From positions 62,001 through 126,000 of the forward strand of contig NZ_CADIJV010000010.1 of NCBI RefSeq assembly GCF_902859765.1: a stretch of DNA of 64,000 nucleotides, given 5' to 3'. A program made the translations under genes and the position numbers. The notes below the pieces were generated by a model, which had not been told where the DNA came from, did no database searches, and was given only the letters and a program-made list of their open reading frames with translations. Source of the DNA: Achromobacter pulmonis (GTDB lineage Bacteria > Pseudomonadota > Gammaproteobacteria > Burkholderiales > Burkholderiaceae_B). Below, in pieces: positions 46,662-55,914 of the stretch (within the stretch, counting starts at the first letter, position 1; every line of letters begins with the position of its first letter).

Positions 46662-47948
46662 CTAAGAATTGGAGGGCGCTTGCCGATCGGCCCGGCGCCC
46701 CAATCCGTAGCCGAGCGTCGCCGCGGCCAGCGCGCACAGCACACCGAGCAAGGCGATCAGCGCCACGCCGTGGCCGAGCGCGTCGATGCCCGCCTTGACC
46801 CAGCCGCTGGCCGCATCGCCGGCACGGTAGACCACGGTGTCGATGACGTTCTTGGCCTTGTATTTGTCCTCGGGCGATACCGCGGTGAACAGCATCTCGC
46901 GCCCGGGCTTGACCAAGGCGTATTCGCCCACGCGGCGCAGGATCATGGCGCCGGCCAGGACGGTGAATACCGGATGGACCGCCAGCAGCAGGAAGGCCAG
47001 CGCCATCGCCAGTGGCACCGCCGCCACCAGGAAGCGCACCCCGAGCCGGGCGGCGAGCCGGCTTGTGAGGAACAATTGCGACAACAGCGACAGCGCCTGG
47101 ACAGTGAAGTCCAGCACGGCGAAGACACGGATGCGTTGCGCCGTGTCGGGGAATGCGGCGGCCACCAGCCGCGCCTGCTCCATGTAGAGAAAGGTGCTGA
47201 GCGTCGCCAGCAGCAGGACCAGCGCGGCGATGCCCAGGAGATAGGACGACTGGAACACCCGCGCCAGACCGGCCAGGGTGGCGCCGCGGATCGGCGCCGC
47301 CAGCTCGGTGGTGTCGGCGTCCGAGCGCGTTGCGGCGCGCCAGCGTAGCAGCCAGCGCTTGAGCGGCAGCGTCGCTGCCAGCAACAGAGCCGACAGCAGC
47401 AGCAGGCCCGCCGGCCCCAGCGTGCCGGCCAGCAGGCCGCCCAGCAGCGGACCGCACAGGCCGCCGGCGCTGGCGCCGGCGGCGATGAAGGCGAACAGGC
47501 GTTTGGCCGAGTCCATGCGGAACACGTCGGCCATCAGGCTCCAGCCGAGCGAGACCACGAACAGATTGAAGACCGAGAGCCAGACGTAGAAGCTGCGCGC
47601 GGCCCAGATGCCGTCCGGCCGCCAATGGAACAGCGCGGCGTAGCAGGCCATGGTGATGGCGAAGGCGGCGTAGGCCCAGGTCACCAGCGCGGCGCGCGCG
47701 ACCCGGGCCGACAGCCAGCCGAACAGCGGCACCACCGCCAGCATGGCAAGAAAAGTGGCGGTGAACAGCCATTGCAACTGGTCGACACCCGCCTGGATGC
47801 CCAGGGTTTCGCGTAGCGGGCGCAGCATGAAATAGCCGCAGAACAGGAAAAAGAAAAAGGCGAAACCGCAGGCGCCGGCCGCCAGCTCGCCGGTCTCGAT
47901 GCCCAGCGCTTGCGCCGCCCGGCGGCGCCAGGAATCGCCGGCTCGCAT
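46662..47948 (-). CDS. MFS protein related to ATP/ADP (NTP/NDP) translocases
   Basis: A 428-residue membrane protein with about 12 helices. GYFMLRPLRETLGIQAGVDQLQWLF near the N-terminus, and RRVGEYALVKPGREMLFTAVSPEDKYKAKNVIDTVVYR in the second half, are the signatures of the nucleotide-translocase-like MFS group. In obligate intracellular bacteria such proteins exchange host ATP; in free-living bacteria the function is unknown. The start is ATG 47948 (MRAGDSWRRRAAQALG), 4 bases after the aldo/keto-reductase stop, so the two are co-transcribed. Confidence 0.85.
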   Translation of the reverse strand: MRAGDSWRRRAAQALGIETGELAAGACGFAFFFFLFCGYFMLRPLRETLGIQAGVDQLQWLFTATFLAMLAVVPLFGWLSARVARAALVTWAYAAFAITMACYAALFHWRPDGIWAARSFYVWLSVFNLFVVSLGWSLMADVFRMDSAKRLFAFIAAGASAGGLCGPLLGGLLAGTLGPAGLLLLSALLLAATLPLKRWLLRWRAATRSDADTTELAAPIRGATLAGLARVFQSSYLLGIAALVLLLATLSTFLYMEQARLVAAAFPDTAQRIRVFAVLDFTVQALSLLSQLFLTSRLAARLGVRFLVAAVPLAMALAFLLLAVHPVFTVLAGAMILRRVGEYALVKPGREMLFTAVSPEDKYKAKNVIDTVVYRAGDAASGWVKAGIDALGHGVALIALLGVLCALAAATLGYGLGRRADRQAPSNS

Positions 47949-47952
47949 GGTT

Positions 47953-48870
47953 TCAGTCCAGCAGGGCGGCGATGCGTTCGCGCAAGGCGGCGTCTGGTTG
48001 GCGGCCGAAACCGGCCTGTGCATTGGCCGCCATGTTGGCGGGCTTGGAGGTGGCGGGGATGGTGGCGGTCACGGCCGGATGGCCAATGATGAACTTCAGG
48101 AACAGTTGCGCCCACGACGTGCAGCCGATTTCGGCGGCCAGGTCCGGCAGCGGCCGGCCCCTGACCTGGCGGAACAGCGCGCCATCCTGGAACGGCCGGT
48201 TGATGAGCACCGCGACGCCATTGGCCTGGCAGGCCGGCAGCAGGCGCTTTTCGGCATTGCGCGCGCCCACCGACAGGTTGATCTGCACGAAGTCGGGCCG
48301 CTCCTTTTCGACCAGCCCGGTCAGTTCGTCATGGGCGGCGTCGGTGTAGTGCGTGATGCCGATGTAGCGCGTCACGCCCTGCTGCTTGAGTTCGCGCAGC
48401 AGCGCCAACTGGTTGCGAGTATCGATCAGGTTGTGGACCTGGATCAGGTCGAGCTTTTGCGTGCGCAGCGCGCGCAGCGAGTTCTCGATCTGGCGCCGGG
48501 CCGCCTCGTGGCCCTGGGTGCTGATCTTGGTGGCCAGGAACACCAATGGACGCCGGTCCGGCTCGCGCGCCAGCAGCGCGCCGGTAACCGCCTCGGCCTG
48601 GCCGTAGCTGGGGGCGGTGTCGATCAGCGCGCCGCGCGCCGCCAGCAATGCATCCACGACCTGCGCCAGTGGCGCCATCGCTGCCGCGTCCGAGGGCGGC
48701 ACGTTGAAGGTGTCGGCAGTGCCCAGGCCGATCACCGGCAGCATGTCGCCCGTGGACCAGATCGGGCGGGCCAGCATCGGCTGCCGCGTGGTCAGGGCGC
48801 TTGCTGTCCAGGGCTGGGCCAGCAAGGGGGCGCAGGCAGCGGCCTGCAGGAATCGACGGCGGTCGGGCAT
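47953..48870 (-). CDS. Aldo/keto reductase with twin-arginine signal
   Basis: A 305-residue AKR. The N-terminus MPDRRRFLQAAACAPLLAQPW is a twin-arginine signal (RRRFLQ), so export to the periplasm is predicted. That is unusual for a family that uses cytosolic NADPH. Conserved parts are PVIGLGTAD, LIDTAPSYGQAE, LATKI (active-site lysine), LIQVHNLID, and a C-terminal ATIPATSKPANMAANAQAGFG, which replaces the usual IPGxxxxxQ cofactor segment. The expected catalytic Tyr lies in APSYGQAE. It heads the AKR-MFS pair after the BI-1 gene's terminator. Confidence 0.85.
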   Translation of the reverse strand: MPDRRRFLQAAACAPLLAQPWTASALTTRQPMLARPIWSTGDMLPVIGLGTADTFNVPPSDAAAMAPLAQVVDALLAARGALIDTAPSYGQAEAVTGALLAREPDRRPLVFLATKISTQGHEAARRQIENSLRALRTQKLDLIQVHNLIDTRNQLALLRELKQQGVTRYIGITHYTDAAHDELTGLVEKERPDFVQINLSVGARNAEKRLLPACQANGVAVLINRPFQDGALFRQVRGRPLPDLAAEIGCTSWAQLFLKFIIGHPAVTATIPATSKPANMAANAQAGFGRQPDAALRERIAALLD

Positions 48871-48884
48871 GGCTCGCTCCAATG

Positions 48885-48916
48885 AAAAAGGGCCCGCATA
48901 TTGCATGCAGGCCCTT
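48885..48916 (-). terminator. Rho-independent terminator after the BI-1 gene
   Basis: Read on the minus strand, AAGGGCC(T)GCAT and ATGC(G)GGCCCTT form a near-perfect stem around GCAAT, followed by TTTC. It separates the BI-1 gene from the AKR. Confidence 0.85.
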
Positions 48917-48938
48917 GCGACTGTAGCGCGGCGCGCGC

Positions 48939-49649
48939 TTATTCGCGGTTGCCGCCGAAGATGCCCAGCAGCATCAGCAGGTTCGAGAAGACGTTGTAGA
49001 CATCCAGGTAGATGGCCAGCGTGGCGGACACGTAGTTGGTTTCGCCGCCGTTCACGACGCGCTGCAGGTCGACCAGCATGAACGCCGAGAAGATCACGAT
49101 GGCCAGCACCGAGATGGTCAGCATCAAGGCAGGCAACTGCAGGAAGATGTTGGCCAGCGCGGCGACCAGGATCACGACCGCGCCGATGAACAGGAATTTC
49201 TGCAGGCCGGACAGGTCGCGCTTGATGGTGGTGGCCAGCGTGGCCATGGTGCCGAACACGACCGCGGTGCCGCCGAAGGCCGTCATCACCAGCTGCGAAC
49301 CGTTGCTGAAGCCCATCACGAAGCCGAGCAGGCGCGACAGCATCACGCCCATGAAGAACGTGAAGGCGAGCAGCAGGACCACGCCCAGCGAGTTGTTCTT
49401 GTTCTTCTCGATGGCGAACATCAGGCCGAAGGCGCCCACCAGGAACACGATGGCGGACAGGCCCGGGCTGGCGCCCATGACACGGTTGATGCCGGTGTAC
49501 AGGCCGACGGCCGCGCCCAGCACGGTCGGGATCAGCGAGAGCGCCAGGAGCCAATAGGTGTTGCGCAGGACTTTGTTGCGCGCGACCTCGCCCGGCGCGC
49601 CGGCCAGGGCGCCGGAACGGTTAAAAGGGGACGGACGATATTCGTTCAT
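48939..49649 (-). CDS. BAX inhibitor-1 family membrane protein (YbhL/YccA-like)
   Basis: A 236-residue inner-membrane protein with seven hydrophobic helices and the BI-1 signatures NKVLRNTYWLLALSLIPTVLGA and LYLDVYNVFSNLLMLLG-type end (ATLAIYLDVYNVFSNLLMLLGIFGGNRE). YccA of E. coli modulates the membrane protease FtsH, and BI-1 proteins can conduct Ca2+/protons. The start is ATG 49649 with GGAG upstream. A sigma-E-like promoter at 49693-49720 would place it in the envelope-stress response. Confidence 0.92.
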   Translation of the reverse strand: MNEYRPSPFNRSGALAGAPGEVARNKVLRNTYWLLALSLIPTVLGAAVGLYTGINRVMGASPGLSAIVFLVGAFGLMFAIEKNKNNSLGVVLLLAFTFFMGVMLSRLLGFVMGFSNGSQLVMTAFGGTAVVFGTMATLATTIKRDLSGLQKFLFIGAVVILVAALANIFLQLPALMLTISVLAIVIFSAFMLVDLQRVVNGGETNYVSATLAIYLDVYNVFSNLLMLLGIFGGNRE

Positions 49650-49692
49650 GGAGGACTCCTGTTTACGGCAGAAAGTGATTTGCCTAGAAGGC

Positions 49693-49720
49693 TTAGATGC
49701 CAAGGATACCTTACAGTTCC
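49693..49720 (-). promoter_or_regulatory. Candidate sigma-E promoter for the BI-1 gene
   Basis: On the minus strand: GGAACTG (49720-49714), 16-base spacer, TCTAA (49697-49693), 44 bases before the start codon. It matches the general sigma-E pattern GGAACTT-N16-TCTGA/TCAAA with one mismatch in each element. rpoE lies about 16 kb away. Confidence 0.45.
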
Positions 49721-49808
49721 CTGAAGAATCCAGTTCTTGGAGGAATTGACGCTCGGGGGACGCGCGTCGATACCGCATGATCGCATGGTGGGGGCGTTCG
49801 TCGCGGAT

Positions 49809-50237
49809 TCAACCGGGCCTGACCTCGCGCATCACCCGCGCCACGATGGCGGGCAGTTCCGCATCCAAGCGTGCCTGGACCTGGCTGATGGCGTCGGCCA
49901 GGGCCAGGCGCATGGCCTGCTCGATCTCGGCCTGCAGGCGCGCCGCCAGGATCGGGGAGGGGGGCGTTTCGGTCAGCGGCTCGCGCGGCAGGGGCGCGGC
50001 GCTGCCAGCCGGATGCGCCGGTTCCTCGTCATTGGCCACGTCGGTCAACAGCGGCACGTCGTCGTCGGCCACATCGGTCAGCACCGGCCAGGTGTCGCCG
50101 GCATCCGGGCGCCCAACGTCGTGTGCCGGGGAGGCCGGCGTGGAGCCGGCCGACGGCGGCGGCTGGTACGGTGCCAGCGTGGGCTCGGCCCGCTGGGTCA
50201 GGGTGGGGATGCCGGCGTCGGAGGGATAGTGGGGCAT
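49809..50237 (-). CDS. Small acidic hypothetical protein (DUF2486-like)
   Basis: A 142-residue protein without a known activity. It opens with a Pro/Ala-rich low-complexity stretch containing a twofold repeat, PVLTDVADDD and PLLTDVANDE (about 51-71), and ends in an amphipathic helix (AARLQAEIEQAMRLALADAISQVQARLDAELPAIVARVMREV, about 97-138). The VLTDV repeats recall the DUF2486 proteins found near holC/valS in Burkholderiales; that link is from memory and tentative. It follows holC on the same strand. Confidence 0.6.
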   Translation of the reverse strand: MPHYPSDAGIPTLTQRAEPTLAPYQPPPSAGSTPASPAHDVGRPDAGDTWPVLTDVADDDVPLLTDVANDEEPAHPAGSAAPLPREPLTETPPSPILAARLQAEIEQAMRLALADAISQVQARLDAELPAIVARVMREVRPG

Positions 50238-50318
50238 GGAAGGCTCCCGGGAATCGAGATGGCGTCGCCCGGGGGCGGCGCGGGGCGTAAAGGTGAAAGG
50301 CGCTCGCGGCGCGGGACT

Positions 50319-50780
50319 TCAGGCGCCCGATTGGCGCTGGCTCAGGTCGTGGCTGTGCGGCGTGTGGCCGGCGCCCTGGTATGCCCGCCAGCGCTGGCGC
50401 GCGGCCTGCTTGTCATCGGGGTCGTCGGAGACGATCTCGAGCAGGCGCTCGAAGGCTTCGAAGCCCGGAGGGCACGTGTCGTCGAGATTGAGCAGCCAGG
50501 GCTGCGGCTGGCCGTCAGCCACCGCGGCCTGGGCCGCCTGCCATGGGTCGCTGGCCGTCAGGATGACGGGCGTTTCGGCCGCCAGCGGATCGTTGGCCAG
50601 GACATGCGGCACGAACGAGGTGTCGTCGAAGGCCCATAGCATCCGGTCGAAAGCCGCCAGGCGCGAACCTTCCCTACAGTACACCACCAGGCGCTGGCCT
50701 GCCAGATAGCGCTTGCGCACCACCTGGCAGGCCATGCGCAAGCGGTCGGGCGCGCCGAAAGCGAAGTCGATGCGCGTCAT
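50319..50780 (-). CDS. holC: DNA polymerase III subunit chi
   Basis: A clamp-loader accessory subunit that joins psi and single-strand binding protein. The 153-residue product has TRIDFAFGAPDRLRMACQVVRKRYLAGQRLVVYC and LLWAFDDTSFVPH-type (RMLWAFDDTSFVPHV) segments, and PWLLNLDDTCPPGFEAFERLLEIVS, all HolC features. The C-terminus AYQGAGHTPHSHD is typical of the betaproteobacterial form. It is 22 bases downstream of pepA. Confidence 0.93.
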   Translation of the reverse strand: MTRIDFAFGAPDRLRMACQVVRKRYLAGQRLVVYCREGSRLAAFDRMLWAFDDTSFVPHVLANDPLAAETPVILTASDPWQAAQAAVADGQPQPWLLNLDDTCPPGFEAFERLLEIVSDDPDDKQAARQRWRAYQGAGHTPHSHDLSQRQSGA

Positions 50781-50802
50781 GCCGGTTTCCGTGCGCGGCG
50801 GT

Positions 50803-52308
<1,506 letters not shown>

Positions 52309-52363
52309 GAGGGTTTCCCGTGTGCGTCTGTATGATGCGGTCGATTATCCCGCATATTCTCCC

Positions 52364-53464
52364 ATGTCTCTATTCAAACGCTCTGTCGTCAGCGAGATCA
52401 CCAGTCACGCTGGCGTCGTCTTTTCCACCTTGCTCATCGTCTGGCTCAGCGTGCTGCTGGTGCGCCTGCTCGGTGAAGCCGCGGGTGGCAACATCGGGGC
52501 GGACGTCGTGCTCGTGCTGGCCGCGCTGTCCACCATCACGGCCTTGCCGACCATCCTGGCGGTGTCGGTCTTCATTGCGGTGCTGACCACGGTCACGCGC
52601 AACTACCGGGAATCCGAGATGGTGGTGTGGTTCGCCAGCGGCCTGTCGCTGGCCGATTGGCTCAAGCCGGTGCTGCGCGTTGCCGTTCCCGTGGCCATCG
52701 CGGTGGCCGGACTGACGCTGGTGGCCGCGCCCTGGGCCTATCGCCAGATCGGCGAATACCACGAACGCTTCGAGCAGCGCTCCGACCTGTCCAAGGTCAC
52801 CGCGGGCCAGTTCGCGGAATCGGCGGGCGGCAACCGCGTGTTCTTCGCCGAGGATCCGGCCAAGCCCTCCGACGAGCTGGGCAATGTGTTCGCGCGCGAA
52901 ACCGGGCCGGAATGGCTCAGCGTGCTGACCGCCAGCAGCGCCCACAGCGAAACCCTGCCCAATGGCGACCGCTTCCTGGTGCTGGGCGAGGGCCATCGCT
53001 ACGACCTGAAGCCGGGCACGCCCGAGATCCGCCTGGTGCACTTCGACAAATACGGGCTGCGCCTGGAGAGCAAGGGGGGCGACGATCCCGTTGCGGCCGC
53101 GCGCGCCGCCGCCGAACGCTCGGCCAAGGCCCGCACCACGCCGCAACTGATGGCCGATAACACCACCAGCAGCTGGTCGCAGGTGATGTGGCGCATCTCG
53201 CTGCCACTGGCCGCGCTCAACCTGGCGTTGCTGGCGATCCCGCTGGGTGCCGTGAATCCGCGCCTGGGCCGTTCCGGCGACCTGTTGATCGCCGGCCTGG
53301 TGGGCCTGCTGTACATGAACCTGATCAACCTGTCGCGTGCCTGGATTTCCAACGGCAAGCTCAGTTTTGGCGTGGGCACGGTGGCGATCCACCTGATCGT
53401 CGCGGCCTTCACGGCGTTCCTGCTGGCGCGGCGGCTGCGCGTCAAGGCGCCCAAGAACAGTTGA
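52364..53464 (+). CDS. lptF: Lipopolysaccharide export permease LptF
   Basis: One of the two permeases of the LptB2FG transporter, which extracts LPS from the inner membrane. The 366-residue protein has three helices at each end (the first at about 15-35, then 45-75 and 95-115) flanking a periplasmic beta-jellyroll (about 125-270). The segments RLLGEAAGGNI, RESEMVVWFASGLS and RISLPLAALNLALLAIPLGAVNPR identify LptF rather than LptG. The start is ATG 52364. The usual downstream partner lptG is absent: the next gene is a LysR regulator on the other strand. Confidence 0.93.
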   Translation: MSLFKRSVVSEITSHAGVVFSTLLIVWLSVLLVRLLGEAAGGNIGADVVLVLAALSTITALPTILAVSVFIAVLTTVTRNYRESEMVVWFASGLSLADWLKPVLRVAVPVAIAVAGLTLVAAPWAYRQIGEYHERFEQRSDLSKVTAGQFAESAGGNRVFFAEDPAKPSDELGNVFARETGPEWLSVLTASSAHSETLPNGDRFLVLGEGHRYDLKPGTPEIRLVHFDKYGLRLESKGGDDPVAAARAAAERSAKARTTPQLMADNTTSSWSQVMWRISLPLAALNLALLAIPLGAVNPRLGRSGDLLIAGLVGLLYMNLINLSRAWISNGKLSFGVGTVAIHLIVAAFTAFLLARRLRVKAPKNS

Positions 53465-53512
53465 GGACGCTTCGCGCCACCGGCGCCGCCTGACCTGCCC
53501 CGGGGCTCGCCC

Positions 53513-54451
53513 TCAGGGCAGGTATTTCATCGTGCCGCGCTTGCCAGCCAGCAGATCGGCATTCTTCAGCACCGACTTGCGGATGAATTCCCACAGCACC
53601 GTCACGCGCTTGAGCTTGCGCAGGTCCTCGTGGCAATACATCCAGAACGAGCGCGTGATCTCCACTTCGGTTTCCAGCACCGGCCTGAGCCGCGGGTCCT
53701 GCGCCGCGATGAAGCAGGGCAGGATGGCCAGTGACTGCCCTTGCAGCGCCGCGTGGTACTGCGCCACCACGCTGGTGCTGCGCAACACCACCCGGCTGGC
53801 CGGCAGCAGGTCTTCCAGGTAGCGCAGCCGTTCGCTGAACAGCAGCTCGTCGACATAGCCGATGAAACTGTGGCTGGCGAGGTCGGCGCGGTCACGGATC
53901 GGCGGGTGCCGCGCCAGATACTCGGGGGTGCCGTACAGGCGCAGCGTGTAGTCGCACAGTTTGCTGCAGACATACGGGCCCCGCTGGGGGCGCTCGATGG
54001 TGATGGCCAGGTCGGCCTCGCGCTTGGACAGGCTGACGAAACGCGGCACCGGCAGAATGTCCAGGGTGATGTGCGGATAGCGCCGTTGGAAATCGGCCGC
54101 CAGCGGCGTCAGTACGTAGCTGCCGAAGCCCTCGGTGGCGCCGATGCGCAGGTGACCGGACAGCGCCTGGCCGATGCCCGACAGGGCCTCGCGGGCGCTG
54201 TGCACGGTGCTTTCCATCTGCTCGGCATGTACGAACAGGCGCTGGCCGTCCTCGGTCAGGACAAAGCCGGCGCTGCGCGATTTCTCGAACAGCAGGGTGT
54301 CCAGTTCGGTTTCCAGGGCGCGGATGCGCCGTGACACGGTAGTGTGCTCGACCCCGAGCCGCCGCGCCGCGGCGCTGACGCGCTGGGTCCGCGCGACTTC
54401 CAGGAAATACCGCAGGCTGTCCCAATCCAGCACGTTTTTCGCCTCTGACAT
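53513..54451 (-). CDS. LysR-family regulator divergent from the binding-protein/mmsA genes
   Basis: A 312-residue LTTR with the winged helix LDWDSLRYFLEVARTQRVSAAARRLGVEHTTVSRRIRALE at about 8-48. The effector domain begins LRIGATEGFGSYVLTPLAADFQRRYP. The AxRLGVEHTTVSRRI pattern places it in the LTTR group that includes many dehydrogenase regulators. The start is ATG 54451. A perfect palindrome begins 3 bases upstream of its start codon, so autorepression is likely. Its probable targets are the divergent binding-protein gene and mmsA. Confidence 0.88.
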   Translation of the reverse strand: MSEAKNVLDWDSLRYFLEVARTQRVSAAARRLGVEHTTVSRRIRALETELDTLLFEKSRSAGFVLTEDGQRLFVHAEQMESTVHSAREALSGIGQALSGHLRIGATEGFGSYVLTPLAADFQRRYPHITLDILPVPRFVSLSKREADLAITIERPQRGPYVCSKLCDYTLRLYGTPEYLARHPPIRDRADLASHSFIGYVDELLFSERLRYLEDLLPASRVVLRSTSVVAQYHAALQGQSLAILPCFIAAQDPRLRPVLETEVEITRSFWMYCHEDLRKLKRVTVLWEFIRKSVLKNADLLAGKRGTMKYLP

Positions 54452-54453
54452 GA

Positions 54454-54482
54454 TTGTGCATTGATGCACAAGGAATGTGCAT
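54454..54482. promoter_or_regulatory. Palindromic LysR operator between divergent genes
   Basis: TTGTGCATTGATGCACAA (54454-54471) is a perfect 8-bp palindrome with a 2-base centre. A third half-site TGTGCAT follows at 54476-54482. It abuts the LysR start codon and covers its ribosome-binding site, while lying about 120 bases upstream of the binding-protein start, a classic LTTR layout. Confidence 0.7.
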
Positions 54483-54602
54483 TTCTGGTGTTGCTTGTTG
54501 ATTTTCACACATCTACACTGGGTCGGCAGCCCTGGGGCAACCCCCGGGAGCGGCAGGCCGCAAAGACGGCGCCATAACGCATAACACTCAGGAGACAAAT
54601 CC

Positions 54603-55820
54603 ATGGAATTGCACGCACGCGGGCTGGCCGCAGGCTTGTGTCTGGGCGCAGCGCTGTTGGGTCAGGCGTATGCGGCGGATAAACCGCCAGTGAAGATCGG
54701 CGTCCTGACCGACATGTCGGGCACTTACGCCGGCATGGGCGGGCCCGGTTCGGTGGCGGCGGCGCAGCTGGCCATCGACGATTGCCTGGCCGCGGAATGC
54801 AAGGGCATGAAGATCGAACTGGTGTCGGCCGACAACCAGAACAAGGCCGACGTGGGCGCGGCCAAGGCGCGCGAGTGGTTCGACCGCGACGGCGTCACCG
54901 CCATCGCCGACCTGACCAATTCGGCCGTGGCGCTGGCGGTGCAGGGCATCGCGCGCGAGAAGAACAAGGTGGTGATGTTCTCCGGTCCGGCCACCACGGC
55001 CCTGACCAACAAAGAGTGCTCGCCGGTCGGTTTCCATTGGATGTTCGACACCTACTCGCAGTCCGCCGGCGGCGCCAAGGCCACGGTCAAGGCGGGCGGC
55101 AAGTCCTGGTACTTCATCACCGTCGATTACGCCTTCGGCCATTCGCTCGAGGCCGACACCGCCAAGGCCGTCAAGGCGCTGGGCGGCACGGTCGTCGGCA
55201 GCGTGCGCCATCCGCTCAACGCGCCGGATTTTGCGTCCTACCTGCTGCAGGCGCAAAGCTCCAAGGCGCAGGTGGTGGCGCTGGCCAACGGCGGCCAGGA
55301 CACGGTCAACGCGGTCAAGCAGGCGCGCGAGTTCGGCATCGTGGCCGGCGGCCAGCGCCTGGTGTCGCTGCTGATCTTCCTGTCCGACCTGCGCGCGCTG
55401 GGGCTCGAAAGCGCCCAGGGCCTGTCGTACGTGGACGGCTTCTACTGGGATTACGACGACGCCACGCGTCAGTGGTCGGCGCGCTTCGAGAAGGCCTTCC
55501 GTGGCCTGAAACCGACCATGACGCAGGCCGGCGTGTATTCCAGCGTGCTGCATTACCTGCGCGCGGTGGCGGCTTCGGGCAGCACCGACGGCAAGGTGGT
55601 CGCGGACAAGATGCGCGCGCTGCCGATCAAGGATCCGATCATGCGCAACGCCTCGATCCGTCCCGATGGCCGCGTGATCCACGACATGTATCTGTATGAA
55701 GTGAAGAAGCCGTCCGAATCCAAGGGCGGTTGGGACTATTCCAAGCTGGTGGCGACCATTCCGGCGTCCGAGGCTTTCCAGCCGCTGGCCGATTCGACCT
55801 GCCCGCTGGTGCAGAAGTAA
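54603..55820 (+). CDS. ABC-type periplasmic binding protein, LivK/Peripla_BP_6 family
   Basis: A 405-residue periplasmic binding protein for a branched-chain amino acid, amide or aromatic acid. The signal peptide ends LGQAYA-AD (about 24). The mature start VKIGVLTDMSGTYAGMGGPGSVAAAQLAIDD, VSADNQNKADVGAAKAREW and FITVDYAFGHSLEADTAKAVKALGG are standard for this family. No permease or ATPase genes adjoin it. mmsA follows after 94 bases, so the cargo may be a compound degraded through an acyl-CoA semialdehyde. The divergent LysR gene probably controls it. Confidence 0.9.
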   Translation: MELHARGLAAGLCLGAALLGQAYAADKPPVKIGVLTDMSGTYAGMGGPGSVAAAQLAIDDCLAAECKGMKIELVSADNQNKADVGAAKAREWFDRDGVTAIADLTNSAVALAVQGIAREKNKVVMFSGPATTALTNKECSPVGFHWMFDTYSQSAGGAKATVKAGGKSWYFITVDYAFGHSLEADTAKAVKALGGTVVGSVRHPLNAPDFASYLLQAQSSKAQVVALANGGQDTVNAVKQAREFGIVAGGQRLVSLLIFLSDLRALGLESAQGLSYVDGFYWDYDDATRQWSARFEKAFRGLKPTMTQAGVYSSVLHYLRAVAASGSTDGKVVADKMRALPIKDPIMRNASIRPDGRVIHDMYLYEVKKPSESKGGWDYSKLVATIPASEAFQPLADSTCPLVQK

Positions 55821-55914
55821 GGCGTGGCGCCGCCGGGGCAGTCCGGCGGCGCCCGCGCGAGATCCAAGAACGCGGATTCCATCCGCATCGACTATGCAGT
55901 GTGAGGAGCATCAA

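Noticed and set aside
52309-52363. Promoter elements in the pepA/lptF divergent gap
   Set aside because: TATGAT and GATAAT strings exist but no correctly spaced -35 was found in either direction.
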